Assembly (NCBI GenBank): GCA_036265935.1
Contig: DATAOB010000081.1
Coordinates: 1-64,000, forward strand
Length of the DNA: 64,000 nucleotides
Direction: 5' to 3'
Origin: JAFASC01 sp036265935
GTDB lineage: Bacteria > Pseudomonadota > Alphaproteobacteria > Rhizobiales > Beijerinckiaceae
In this document: positions 35,846 through 44,539 of the stretch, piece after piece
Layout: each line of letters opens with the position of its first letter
Numbering within the stretch: position 1 is the first letter of the stretch
Position numbers and translations under genes: made by a program
The notes under the pieces: generated by a model
Seen by the model: the letters and a program-made list of their open reading frames with translations, nothing else
The model's database searches: none
What the model was told of the DNA's origin: nothing

Positions 35846-36355
35846 TCAATAATGCACGAACTGACTCTCCGGGACGAACTGTTGGACTAGATCGAAATCA
35901 CTCCTGTCGGCGGTCAGGACCGGCAGGCCCGTTTTGGCGGCGCTTAATAAAATCAGCGCGTCGTTGAAGCACTCCTTGCGTTGATCCCGATGGTAGCCTT
36001 GTAGGCGCGCAAGGGTGCCGGCGACCAAGCCCGCATCGGCCCAGGCTTGGGAGTCGGGATGCAAGATGCGGGTCTGCGGGATGCTATCAAATAGCCCCAC
36101 ATAATGATTGCGCGTCGCGCGCCAGTTCGGATGAGCGGGATCGGCATTGCCGATGCCGGTGGCGAGTTCGCCAAGGCAGACGGTGCAATGAAACAAAAGC
36201 GCACGATCTAGGAGCGTTTCCACCGCGAGCGGGAGCGTTCCTGCGGCGTCGCGAATGTAGACGTTCGTATCTAGGACAAAGGCTACTGACGCAGTCCCGA
36301 GCAGATCTGCCGCGGCGACGAGATCATCCAAACGTCGCGGCGCAAGCATGCGCAA
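35846..36355 (-). CDS. PIN-domain ribonuclease, VapC-like
   Basis: A 169-residue protein with the four acidic PIN positions: Asp29 in FVLDTNVYIRD, Glu in CLGELATG, Asp in FNDALILLSAAKTG and Asp in LTADRSDFD. PIN toxins cut specific RNAs. The N-terminus has about 22 extra residues (MRMLAPRRLDDLV) before the first strand. It overlaps a small upstream reading frame (36324-36467) placed where an antitoxin would be, but a standard VapB is not seen. Confidence 0.78.
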   Translation of the reverse strand: MRMLAPRRLDDLVAAADLLGTASVAFVLDTNVYIRDAAGTLPLAVETLLDRALLFHCTVCLGELATGIGNADPAHPNWRATRNHYVGLFDSIPQTRILHPDSQAWADAGLVAGTLARLQGYHRDQRKECFNDALILLSAAKTGLPVLTADRSDFDLVQQFVPESQFVHY

Positions 36356-36467
36356 CCGCCGCTCGAGTCAGCGCTCGAGTGCGGCGCGGCCGGTCTGTGG
36401 ACTTCTTGGTGGCTGACGACTTAGGCGGTTTCGATCTCTTCTTGGACGAAGACTTCAACGACGTCAT
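36324..36467 (-). CDS. Small Lys/Ser-rich reading frame upstream of PIN gene (possible antitoxin)
   Basis: A 47-codon frame beginning MTSLKSSSKKRSKPPKSSAT and ending AAVAHACAATFG, strongly basic and without a recognisable fold. It overlaps the start of the PIN-domain gene in another frame, the arrangement common for antitoxin-toxin pairs, but it matches no antitoxin family known to me. It could equally be a chance frame. Confidence 0.3.
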   Translation of the reverse strand: MTSLKSSSKKRSKPPKSSATKKSTDRPRRTRALTRAAVAHACAATFG

Positions 36468-36567
36468 GCTCGGCTCAAGTCAAAATAATGTGTACATTTA
36501 ACCTATTCTGTCACACAGCGGCCGTTCCGGCAAGCATTCGCTGAGCTTTACGCATCGGGAATATCGC

Positions 36568-37488
36568 TCACTTCGCCACCAGCACGCGGCGGCATTCGGC
36601 GGGAAGCGCCGCCATCGTCGGACCCCGCCTCGGCTTTGCATTCGCGTCGCGCTTCGGATGCAGCACGGAAGGCCGAAACCAATAAGCCAGCGAACCTTTG
36701 TCGCAACCTTCGCCGCCGGGCACCGGCGCCTGATCTTGGCAAGCATTGTCGCCGCTGGGGCATCGCATACGCACGTGGAAATGATAATTGTGTCCGTACA
36801 TCGGCCGCACTTTTTCCAGCCACGTGCGATCGCCTTTCGCCTCGCGGCAGATCGCCTTTTTGATTGCGGCATTGACGAAAATGCGCTGCACGGCGGGGTC
36901 CTGCGCGGCGGCTTTGATCGCTTCTATGTGCTTTGGCGTCCAATCCTTGTTCACGTCCAGTCCGTCATCGCGCACCACGTTCGTCGCCGACATTTCCTCG
37001 CGCTCCTCGCGCGAGAGTTTGCGGTTCGGCATCGGCGTCAGCCAAATGTCGGCGTCGAGGCCGACCTGATGCGAGGCATGCCCGGTCAGCATCGGCCCGC
37101 CGCGGGGCTGCGATATGTCGCCGACGAGAATGCCCGGCCAGCCGTTCACTTTCGGAATTTTCTTGGCGAACCGCTCGAGGAAGTCGATCAGCGCCGGGTG
37201 GCCCCAGTTGCGATTGCGCGAGAGGCGCATCACCTGCCAGGCCTCGCCGTCGACAGGCAGCACCTTGGCGCCGGCGAGGCAGCCATGCGCATAAAAGCCG
37301 ATCGCACGTGCCTCCAGGCTCGCCGGCGCGGTTTTGCGGCCGAACAGCTCCTTCGCCGGAATGGCCGGATCCTCGGGATGGGCGAGCGGCGGCAACGGTT
37401 TTGGGTCGAGCGTGCCCTTGTCCTGCGCCAGCAGAGGCGCGGAAAGCGCGACGAGCAGAGCGATGAAGCTAAGGGCAAGGGCGCGCAT
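36568..37488 (-). CDS. mepA: Penicillin-insensitive murein endopeptidase MepA
   Basis: A 306-residue periplasmic LAS-type metallopeptidase that cuts D-Ala-mDAP crosslinks of peptidoglycan. It has a signal peptide (MRALALSFIALLVALSAPLL then AQD), LPVDGEAWQVMRLSRNRNWG, the zinc ligands in MLTGHASHQVGLDADIW and the last His set in YGHNYHFHVRM. The start at 37488 puts the signal peptide first; the frame is open up to 37653. The divergent neighbour also remodels peptidoglycan. Confidence 0.92.
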   Translation of the reverse strand: MRALALSFIALLVALSAPLLAQDKGTLDPKPLPPLAHPEDPAIPAKELFGRKTAPASLEARAIGFYAHGCLAGAKVLPVDGEAWQVMRLSRNRNWGHPALIDFLERFAKKIPKVNGWPGILVGDISQPRGGPMLTGHASHQVGLDADIWLTPMPNRKLSREEREEMSATNVVRDDGLDVNKDWTPKHIEAIKAAAQDPAVQRIFVNAAIKKAICREAKGDRTWLEKVRPMYGHNYHFHVRMRCPSGDNACQDQAPVPGGEGCDKGSLAYWFRPSVLHPKRDANAKPRRGPTMAALPAECRRVLVAK

Positions 37489-37642
37489 GGGGTCCCGATA
37501 GGCGGCAGAAGGCCAATGACAAGTAGCACGGACAGGCCGCCGCGATTCGTCTTTCCTGTCAACCTTTACGCCGGTTGCACCGTTGCGCTCCCGCAGGGAA
37601 GTTGAAATGCTTGCCGCGGTTGCCAGAGTTCGGGAGTTCACG

Positions 37643-38194
37643 ATGCGTATCATTCGTCAGGCGGCTTTGGCCGTGGGAGCGCTCGTCGCGTTCGGCGCCA
37701 CCGCAAATGCCAGCGTGCAAATTCATATCGATTTGTCGAGCCAGCGGATGCACGTCACGTCATTTTCGGGCAGCTATACTTGGCCGGTCTCCACCGCCCG
37801 CTCCGGCTACGCGACGCCGCGCGGCAGCTACGCTCCGACAAGCCTGCAGCGCATGCATTATTCGCGCAAATACCATAATTCGCCGATGCCGCACTCGATC
37901 TTTTTCCGCGGCGGCTATGCCATCCACGGCTCGTATGCGACGGGTGCGCTCGGCCGCCCCGCCTCGCATGGCTGCGTGCGGCTTGCGCCCGGCAATGCCG
38001 CGAAACTTTTCTCGATGGTGCAGGCTGAGGGCGCGCGCATCTCGATTTCCGGCTCGCCGCCGCATGGACGCACGATGCTGGCGCGGACGAGCCGGAGTCC
38101 GGCTCGCCGCGCCCTGCAGAGCGGAATGGGGTACGCACCCTATTACTACGCGCCGACCGCGCAGCAATGGCAGTACCAGGGCTGGTACCGGTAG
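37643..38194 (+). CDS. L,D-transpeptidase (YkuD domain)
   Basis: A 183-residue secreted protein with signal peptide (MRIIRQAALAVGALVAFG then ATANAS). The YkuD domain starts VQIHIDLSSQRMHV and contains the catalytic motif HGSYATGALGRPASHGCVRL, with the nucleophile Cys near residue 111. Such enzymes form 3-3 crosslinks in peptidoglycan or attach proteins to it. The Tyr/Gln-rich C-terminal tail (YAPYYYAPTAQQWQYQGWYR) is unassigned. Divergent from mepA with 154 bases between. Confidence 0.9.
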   Translation: MRIIRQAALAVGALVAFGATANASVQIHIDLSSQRMHVTSFSGSYTWPVSTARSGYATPRGSYAPTSLQRMHYSRKYHNSPMPHSIFFRGGYAIHGSYATGALGRPASHGCVRLAPGNAAKLFSMVQAEGARISISGSPPHGRTMLARTSRSPARRALQSGMGYAPYYYAPTAQQWQYQGWYR

Positions 38195-38291
38195 TTTCCG
38201 CTCTCGTCCGCATCTGGACAGGCGGGCGGCTTTAAGCGAGTAATCCTCCCGACCGCGCCGGGATCACAACGGCAGCATCGGGAGGAGATTC

Positions 38292-39437
38292 ATGACGATT
38301 ACGCGTAGAGGTTTTTCACTCGCCCTTGGTGCCGGCGTTGCCATGCCGGCGGTGCTGCGCAGCGCGCTCGGCCAAAGCAACACGCTGAAACTCGGCATGG
38401 TTCTCCCGGTCACCGGGCCTGGTGCCGATTCCGGCAAGTATGCCCTCACCGGGGCCAAAATTGCCCTCGACCGCGTCAATAAGGCTGGCGGCGTCTTGTC
38501 ACGCCAGGTCGAGCTCGTCACCGAGGACGATCAGACGACCAATCCCGGCGCGGTGCTCGCATTTTCCAAGCTTGCGGCGCAACCCGACATCGTCGCTTTT
38601 CTCGGCTCGATCCGCTCGACCCAGAACCATGCCATGGCCCCCGACATTTTGAAGACCGCCAAGCCCGTCTGCTTCGGCGGCACCGATCCGCAGTTGACGA
38701 AGCTCGGCAATCCCTGGCTCTTCCGCTTCCGGCCGAACGACTCCTATTCAGGCCGCGTGATCGCCGCCTACGGCGCCGAGACGCTCGCCAAGAAGAATTG
38801 GGCGATCGTGCATTCGACCGACGCGTTCGGCACGAGCGGCGGCAAGGCGCTGACGGAATCGCTCGGCAAGTTCGGCGCAAAGGTCGCGCTCGACCAGGGC
38901 TATCCCAACCAGTCGCAGGATTTCACCGCCGTCGTGTTGGCGATCAAGCAATCGGGCGCCGACGTCATCGGCTCGTATTTCACCTTCGATAACGATCTCG
39001 CCATTTTCGCGCGGCAGCTGCGCCAGCTCGGCGTCACTATTCCCTGGGTCGGCTCGCCGTCGATCACCGTCGCCAATGCGCTTAAACTCGGCGGCGCCGC
39101 GCTTTACGGCACCTACGGCGTTGCCGACTACGCCGAGGAATCGAGCCCGGAGGCGAAGGAATTCGCCGCGCTATATCGTAAGGTCGCCAAGACCGAGCCC
39201 GACAATTACGGCTCCTGGACCTATGATGCGATCGGCGTGCTCAGCGCCGCGATCAACAAAGCCGGCTCGACCGATCCGAACAAAATTCGCGACGCGATCC
39301 TCGCCACGAAAGGCTACAAGGGCGCCGAGGGCGAATACAATTTCGACCAGTACGGCGACGGGCTGCACGGCTACAACATCTTACGCAACGAGAAGGGCAA
39401 GATGGTCTTCGACAAGCACATCGAATTCAACGATTGA
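38292..39437 (+). CDS. Branched-chain amino acid/amide ABC importer binding protein (LivK type)
   Basis: A 381-residue periplasmic binding protein of the Leu/Ile/Val family. The N-terminus MTITRRGFSLALGAG with cleavage near ALGQS may be a twin-arginine signal. The type I fold has LKLGMVLPVTGPGADSGKYA, VELVTEDDQTTNPGAVLAF and GADVIGSYFTFDNDLAIFAR. In this family ligands also include urea, short amides and aromatic acids. GGGAGGAGA precedes the ATG. It heads a Liv operon. Confidence 0.88.
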   Translation: MTITRRGFSLALGAGVAMPAVLRSALGQSNTLKLGMVLPVTGPGADSGKYALTGAKIALDRVNKAGGVLSRQVELVTEDDQTTNPGAVLAFSKLAAQPDIVAFLGSIRSTQNHAMAPDILKTAKPVCFGGTDPQLTKLGNPWLFRFRPNDSYSGRVIAAYGAETLAKKNWAIVHSTDAFGTSGGKALTESLGKFGAKVALDQGYPNQSQDFTAVVLAIKQSGADVIGSYFTFDNDLAIFARQLRQLGVTIPWVGSPSITVANALKLGGAALYGTYGVADYAEESSPEAKEFAALYRKVAKTEPDNYGSWTYDAIGVLSAAINKAGSTDPNKIRDAILATKGYKGAEGEYNFDQYGDGLHGYNILRNEKGKMVFDKHIEFND

Positions 39438-39520
39438 GATAAGCCCGCGAAAGGCGGAGGTCTCGCCATGATCCGCGGTTCGCATTGCGCTTCGTTCCAT
39501 GCGTCTGGGGATGTGGAAGC

Positions 39521-40396
39521 ATGAGCTTCATCCTGCAGCTCCTGTTCACCGGCATCGGCATCGGCGCGGTCTACGCGCTGGTGGCGCTCGGCTTCGTTCT
39601 GATCTTCCGCGCCACCAACGTCGTCAACTTCGCGCAGGGCGAATTCTCGATGGTCGCGGCGTTCCTCATGGTCGTCTGCGCCGTCGATCTCGAATTGCCG
39701 TACTGGCTGTCGTTCCTGATCGCGCTCGGCGGCATGGCGTTCGTCGGCGCGATCTTCAATCTCGGCGTCTATTATCCGCTGCGCCACCGCACTTTTCTGC
39801 CGGTGATCATCTCGACCATCGGCGCCTCGATCTTTCTCGCCAACACGACGCTCGCGATCTACGGACCGCAGCCGCAGGTTCTGCCGGGTTGGTTCGAGAC
39901 GCCCGGCTTTCAGGTCGGGCCCGTCTATCTCGATAGCCAGTATCTGCTCATCATCGCGGTGACGGTCGTTCTCGTCGGCTTCCAATACTGGTTTTTCGAG
40001 CACACGCTCATCGGCAAGAAATTGCAGGCGACCTCGCAGGATAAGGAGATGGCCTCCCTTCTCGGCATTCCCGTGGCGCGGATGATCATGATCACCTTCA
40101 TTTACAGCGCGCTGATCGGCGGCATTGCCGGCATCCTTGTTGCGCCGATCCTGTTCGTTTCGATCCAGATGGGCTCATCGATCGCGCTAAAGGCGTTTGC
40201 GGCGACGATCATCGGCGGCTTCGGCGATGTCGCCGGGGCCATCATCGGCGGCCTTGCGCTCGGCATTATCGAGACATTCGGCGCCGCCTACATCTCGGTG
40301 CCTTACAAGGACGGCTTTGCGTTCTTCGTCCTCATCCTGTTTCTGATCTTCCGGCCGCAAGGCATTTTCGGCGAGCGCGTCGCGGAGAAGGCATGA
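39521..40396 (+). CDS. livH: Liv-type ABC importer permease (LivH)
   Basis: A 291-residue inner-membrane permease. The LivH hallmarks are GIGIGAVYALVALGFVLIFRA followed by NFAQGEFSM at the N-terminus and FAATIIGGFGDVAGAIIGG near the C-terminus. About eight membrane helices are visible. The ATG at 39521 is chosen since MSFILQLLFTGI is the family start. It overlaps the next gene by four bases. Confidence 0.9.
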   Translation: MSFILQLLFTGIGIGAVYALVALGFVLIFRATNVVNFAQGEFSMVAAFLMVVCAVDLELPYWLSFLIALGGMAFVGAIFNLGVYYPLRHRTFLPVIISTIGASIFLANTTLAIYGPQPQVLPGWFETPGFQVGPVYLDSQYLLIIAVTVVLVGFQYWFFEHTLIGKKLQATSQDKEMASLLGIPVARMIMITFIYSALIGGIAGILVAPILFVSIQMGSSIALKAFAATIIGGFGDVAGAIIGGLALGIIETFGAAYISVPYKDGFAFFVLILFLIFRPQGIFGERVAEKA

Positions 40397-42171
40397 GCGT
40401 CGAGGCTCCCGCACGGGCTGCGCGCCGGCCTTTTCATCTCTTGATCGCCCCGGCGCATATCGGTTATTTCGTCCTCTCCGCGCTCGTCGTGCTGCTCATC
40501 TCGCGCGCCACGCTCGACGGCTATATCCTCAACATCCTCATGCAGGCCGCGACCTACTCGGTCGCTGTGTTCGGCCTATCGGTCGTGCTCGGCCTCTGCG
40601 GGCAGATCAATCTTGCGCAGGCGGCCTTCTTCGGCATCGGCGCTTACGCCGTCGGACTGGGTACCGTCGATTACGGCCTCTCCTACTGGATTTGCCTCGG
40701 CATCGGCACCATTGCCGCACTGCTTGCCGGCGCCTTTCTCGGCATGACGACATTACGTCTCGGCGGCCATTATCTCGCGATGGTGACGATCTCGTTCCAG
40801 CAGATCGTCACGCTCGTCATGATCAACGCGGTTGGGCTGACGCATGGGCCGGACGGCGTGCCGAGCATCGGGCGCCCGGCGCTTTTCCAGACGTCGCAAT
40901 CCTATCTCGCGTTCGCCGTCGCAGCGCTCGCAATCATCGGCTATTTGGTCTGGCATTTGCAGGATACGCGGCTCGGTCGCGCTATGCGAGCGGTACGCGA
41001 CAACGAACTCGCAGCGAGCGTTGCCGGTATCAACGTCTATCGCACCAAGGTCGCCGCATTCGCGATCTCCGCGCTGCTCGGCGGCTTGGGCGGCGGTCTG
41101 TTTGCCGGCGGCTTCACCTATGTCAGTCCCGACCAATTCTCTTTCGCCGAGTCGATCGTGTTTCTGACGATGGCGCTGCTCGGCGGCGTCGCCTCACCGA
41201 TCGGCTCGGTGATCGGTACCGGACTGCTGATTTTGATTCCGGAATGGCTGCGATTCCTGAAAAGCATCCCCGGCCTCTATCTCGCGATTTACGGCGTCGC
41301 CGTCATCCTGATCATCCTTTTCATGCCGGACGGCATTTGGGGATTCATCGCCAATTTCCTGCGCCGGTTTGTCAAACCGGTGAAGGTTGCCACCGTTCCG
41401 CCGCTCGTGCTCGCGCCGGATCGCACTGGCACCGACATGGTGCTCGACGTCAAAGGTCTGTCGAAACATTTCGGCGGGCTCAAAGCCGTCGATAATGTCG
41501 ATTTCGCTGTCCGCCGCGGCGGCATCCACGCGCTGATTGGGCCGAACGGCAGCGGCAAGACGACGACGCTAAACGTGATTTCAGGCCTTTATCGCGCCAC
41601 CGCCGGCCGCGTGGTGCTCGGCGAATCCGATATTACCGATCTGTCGCCGCATCGGCGTACATGGGCGGGACTCGGGCGCACATTCCAGAACATCCGCCTG
41701 TTCCGCTCGATGACGGCGCTGGAAAATGTGGTGATCGGTGCCGAACGCCGCGGCAATTCGCTTATTCCCGCGACCGGCGGATATGCGGCGCTCGAAGAGC
41801 GCGCCCTTGCCGCGCTTGAATTCGTCGGCCTCGGCCCCCGTGCCAATGAGCCGATCACGCGCTTCAGCTACGGTCATCAGCGCTTGATCGAGATCGCCCG
41901 CGCGCTCGCCGCCAATCCGACATTGCTTCTGCTCGATGAGCCGGCCGCGGGTCTAAATTCAACGGAGAAGCGCGCGCTGCACGATCTTCTGGAGCGCATC
42001 GCCGCGCAGGGCCTTACCATCCTGCTCATCGATCACGACATGACGCTCGTCAGCGGCGCGGCGCAGCACATCACGGTGTTGAACTTCGGCAAACGCATCG
42101 CCGACGGCGAGTCGCTCGGCGTGCTGCGCCATCCCGATGTGATCGCGGCTTATCTCGGAACCGAGACATGA
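40393..42171 (+). CDS. Fused Liv permease-ATPase (LivM-LivG)
   Basis: A 592-residue protein joining two usual subunits. Residues about 1-330 are the LivM permease (LGLCGQINLAQAAFFGIGAY, ALLGGVASPIGSVIGTG). Residues about 343-592 are a LivG-type ATPase with Walker A GPNGSGKTTT, signature-like FSYGHQRLIEIARALA, Walker B LLLLDEPAAGLN and HDMTLV. LivM-LivG fusions occur in several proteobacteria. It works with LivH and LivF and overlaps both neighbours by four bases. Confidence 0.92.
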   Translation: MSVEAPARAARRPFHLLIAPAHIGYFVLSALVVLLISRATLDGYILNILMQAATYSVAVFGLSVVLGLCGQINLAQAAFFGIGAYAVGLGTVDYGLSYWICLGIGTIAALLAGAFLGMTTLRLGGHYLAMVTISFQQIVTLVMINAVGLTHGPDGVPSIGRPALFQTSQSYLAFAVAALAIIGYLVWHLQDTRLGRAMRAVRDNELAASVAGINVYRTKVAAFAISALLGGLGGGLFAGGFTYVSPDQFSFAESIVFLTMALLGGVASPIGSVIGTGLLILIPEWLRFLKSIPGLYLAIYGVAVILIILFMPDGIWGFIANFLRRFVKPVKVATVPPLVLAPDRTGTDMVLDVKGLSKHFGGLKAVDNVDFAVRRGGIHALIGPNGSGKTTTLNVISGLYRATAGRVVLGESDITDLSPHRRTWAGLGRTFQNIRLFRSMTALENVVIGAERRGNSLIPATGGYAALEERALAALEFVGLGPRANEPITRFSYGHQRLIEIARALAANPTLLLLDEPAAGLNSTEKRALHDLLERIAAQGLTILLIDHDMTLVSGAAQHITVLNFGKRIADGESLGVLRHPDVIAAYLGTET

Positions 42172-42902
42172 GCCTCTTGTCGATCAAGGACATCGTCGTG
42201 CGCTACGGCGAGATCGAAGCCGTGCATGGCGTCGCGTTCGACGTCGACGAAGGCCAGGTCGTGACATTGCTCGGCTCGAACGGCGCCGGCAAATCGACGA
42301 CGCTGCGCGCCATTTCCGGCCTGATCGCGCCGGCTGCCGGCGATATCGTCTTCGAGGGCAAGTCGATCGCCGGAAAAGGTCCGGAAGACATCGTTCGCCT
42401 CGGCATCTCGCATGTGCCGGAGGGCCGCCGCGTTTTCCCAGGCCTATCGGTGCGCGAAAACATCATGCTTGGGGCATCGAACCGAAGCGGCGGCGCCGGA
42501 ATTCTCGGCCGCGAAGCCGATGAAATGTTCGAGCTCTTTCCCGACATACGTCCGTTTCGCGATGCGCTTGGCTGGACGTTGTCCGGTGGCCAGCAGCAGA
42601 TGGTTGCGGTCGCGCGCGGTCTCATGGCGAAACCGCGGCTTCTGTTGCTCGACGAGCCGTCGCTTGGGCTCGCGCCGGTGATCGTGCAGGCGGTGTTCCG
42701 CATCATTTCCGAAATCCGCCGCCGCGGCACGACGGTTCTGCTCGTCGAGCAGAATGCGCGCATGGGATTGTCGGTCGCCGATTACGGTTACGTGCTCGAG
42801 AGCGGTCGCCTCGCGCTCGGCGGCAAGCCCGACGAGCTCTGGGGCAACGAGGCGATCCGCGCCGCCTATCTCGGCGGCGGTCAGGCAGCAGCGAGAGTTT
42901 GA
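42168..42902 (+). CDS. livF: Liv-type ABC importer ATPase (LivF)
   Basis: A 244-residue ATPase with Walker A GSNGAGKSTT, signature LSGGQQQMVAVARGLM, Walker B LLLLDEPSLGL and the LivF-typical HVPEGRRVFPGLSVREN. It completes the importer. Its TGA overlaps the ATG of the dehydrogenase gene (TGATG), so the dehydrogenase is part of the same operon. Confidence 0.92.
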   Translation: MSLLSIKDIVVRYGEIEAVHGVAFDVDEGQVVTLLGSNGAGKSTTLRAISGLIAPAAGDIVFEGKSIAGKGPEDIVRLGISHVPEGRRVFPGLSVRENIMLGASNRSGGAGILGREADEMFELFPDIRPFRDALGWTLSGGQQQMVAVARGLMAKPRLLLLDEPSLGLAPVIVQAVFRIISEIRRRGTTVLLVEQNARMGLSVADYGYVLESGRLALGGKPDELWGNEAIRAAYLGGGQAAARV

Positions 42903-44005
42903 TGGTCACGATAAAGGTCGAAGCGCTCACCGCGCTCGCTGCGGATATTTTTGCCGGCGTCGGCTCGTCGAAAGAAGAAGCGCAACAGGTTGCGCGCTCG
43001 CTCGTCGGCGCCAATCTCGCCGGACACGATAGCCACGGCGTCATCCGCGTGCCGCGCTACGTCGCCTGGGTCGAGAGCGGCGATATCGTGCCAAACCAGA
43101 CCGTGCAGCACCTTCTCGACGCCCCCTCCTTTGCCGTGCTCGACGGGCGCTACGGTTTCGGCCAGAGCGTCGCGCCGCAAGCGGTGGCGATCGGCATGGA
43201 AAAAGCGAAAGCCGAAGGTTTGTCCGCTGTCGCGCTGAAAAACGCGGGGCATGTCGGCCGCGTCGGCGAATGGGCGGAAATGGCGGCTGCCGAAGAGCTC
43301 GTCTCGGTGCATTTCGTCAACGCATCAGGCTCGGTGCTCGTCGCGCCGTTTGGCGGCGTCGAGCGGCGCATGTCGACGGCACCATTTTGCGTCGGCATTC
43401 CGCGCGAGGGCGAGGAGCCGATCGTGCTCGATTTCGCAACGTCGCTCGTTGCCGAAGGCAAGGTCATGGTCGCGAGCCAGGGGGGCAAGAAATTGCCGGA
43501 CGGCGCGCTGATCGGCCCCGACGGTAAGCTTTCGACCGACCCGGCGCTGCTTTATGGTCCGCACACGCCGGAAGGTCCGCGCGACCATTCGAAAGGCGAA
43601 GGTGCGATTCGTGCGTTCGGCGAACATAAGGGTTCCGGCCTCGCTTTGATTTGCGAATTGATCGGCGGCGCGCTGACCGGAACCGGGGCGACGCAGCCGG
43701 AGCGGGGCCGTTTCGCCAATGGCATGTTCTCGATCTATATCGATCCGATACGTTTCGATCCCGCGCATTTCTTCGACGGCGAAGTTAAGCGTTATCTCGG
43801 CTACATCAAGGGCACGAAACCTGCGCGGGGCGAGACGGAAGTGCTGGTGCCGGGCGAGCCCGAGCGGCGCGTCAAAGCCGAGCGGATGAAGAACGGCGTA
43901 CCGCTCACCGACGACACCTGGGCGTCGATTTCCGCGGCGGCGCGGCATGTCGGACTAAGCGATGCGCGAATTGCCGAGGCTGGTGCTTTGCAGGCGAAAC
44001 CTTGA
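42902..44005 (+). CDS. Ldh2-type NAD(P)-dependent 2-hydroxyacid dehydrogenase (malate/ureidoglycolate type)
   Basis: A 367-residue member of the malate/L-lactate dehydrogenase-2 family. Diagnostic parts are NLAGHDSHGVIRVPRYVAW with the catalytic His, LKNAGHVGRVGEWAE, VLDFATS and GEHKGSGLALICELIGGALT. Members oxidise L-malate, L-sulfolactate, 2,3-diketogulonate or ureidoglycolate (AllD, giving oxalurate). Sequence alone does not choose between these. Its position behind a Liv importer suggests that the imported compound or a product is its substrate. Confidence 0.85.
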   Translation: MVTIKVEALTALAADIFAGVGSSKEEAQQVARSLVGANLAGHDSHGVIRVPRYVAWVESGDIVPNQTVQHLLDAPSFAVLDGRYGFGQSVAPQAVAIGMEKAKAEGLSAVALKNAGHVGRVGEWAEMAAAEELVSVHFVNASGSVLVAPFGGVERRMSTAPFCVGIPREGEEPIVLDFATSLVAEGKVMVASQGGKKLPDGALIGPDGKLSTDPALLYGPHTPEGPRDHSKGEGAIRAFGEHKGSGLALICELIGGALTGTGATQPERGRFANGMFSIYIDPIRFDPAHFFDGEVKRYLGYIKGTKPARGETEVLVPGEPERRVKAERMKNGVPLTDDTWASISAAARHVGLSDARIAEAGALQAKP

Positions 44006-44159
44006 GCGCTAAGCGCGGCAAATAAAGTAAACGCCGCATGCTCCATGCGCGTTGCAAACAAACGGCCGATTTCAAGCGAAACCTGAGCAGCCGCGGACGC
44101 TGGAACGATATCGACTAGCTTGCGTTTGCCACCCGCGAGTCACCAAGGGAGACACCGAG

Positions 44160-44396
44160 ATGCATAAACTTGCATTGTTCGGCGCAGCTGCACTGTTGTC
44201 CGTCGGCTGCGCTTATGCGGAAGATACCACTGTCATCCACCGCGATGCCGCGCCCGGCATCGGCGTGACTGTCGGCGCTCCGGCCGTCGAGCATCGCACC
44301 ACCGTCGTCGCACCTGCGGCTCCTTGCCAGCACACGACTGTGCACAAGGAAAACGATCTCGGCGATTCAAAGACGGTCAAGAAGACCGAGTGCTGA
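44160..44396 (+). CDS. Small secreted protein, unknown function
   Basis: A 78-residue protein with a signal peptide (MHKLALFGAAALLSVGCAYA, cleaved before EDTT), which could also be a lipoprotein-like variant because of the Cys. The mature part is short and rich in Thr, Val and His (VIHRDAAPGIGVTVG, HRTTVVAPAAPCQHTTVH) and ends KKTEC. GGGAGACACCGAG supports the start. Such small periplasmic proteins are common in Bradyrhizobium relatives; I know no function. Confidence 0.7.
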   Translation: MHKLALFGAAALLSVGCAYAEDTTVIHRDAAPGIGVTVGAPAVEHRTTVVAPAAPCQHTTVHKENDLGDSKTVKKTEC

Positions 44397-44421
44397 TCGC
44401 TCTATCTCTATGATCTGTAGC

Positions 44422-44463
44422 GGGCCTCGCCGCCTCACGCGAGCGGGGCCCTTCTTCTTTTAA
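44422..44463 (+). terminator. Rho-independent terminator candidate
   Basis: GGGCCTCGC and GCGAGCGGGGCCC form a G/C-rich stem (GGGCC with GGCCC, TCGC with GCGA) around CGCCTCAC, followed by the T-rich run CTTCTTCTTTT. It ends the transcript of the small secreted protein gene 26 bases upstream. Confidence 0.6.
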
Positions 44464-44539
44464 GGCACCGGGTTCGCACGTGTTAATTCGCGTCGCATCC
44501 CGGTGGGTAGGGCAGACGCGAAAACACGCGGAGGAAACA

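Noticed and set aside
36658..37605. Plus-strand frame of 315 codons over mepA
   Set aside because: The opposite strand encodes MepA with its zinc-site motifs; the plus frame has only Arg/His-rich shadow composition.
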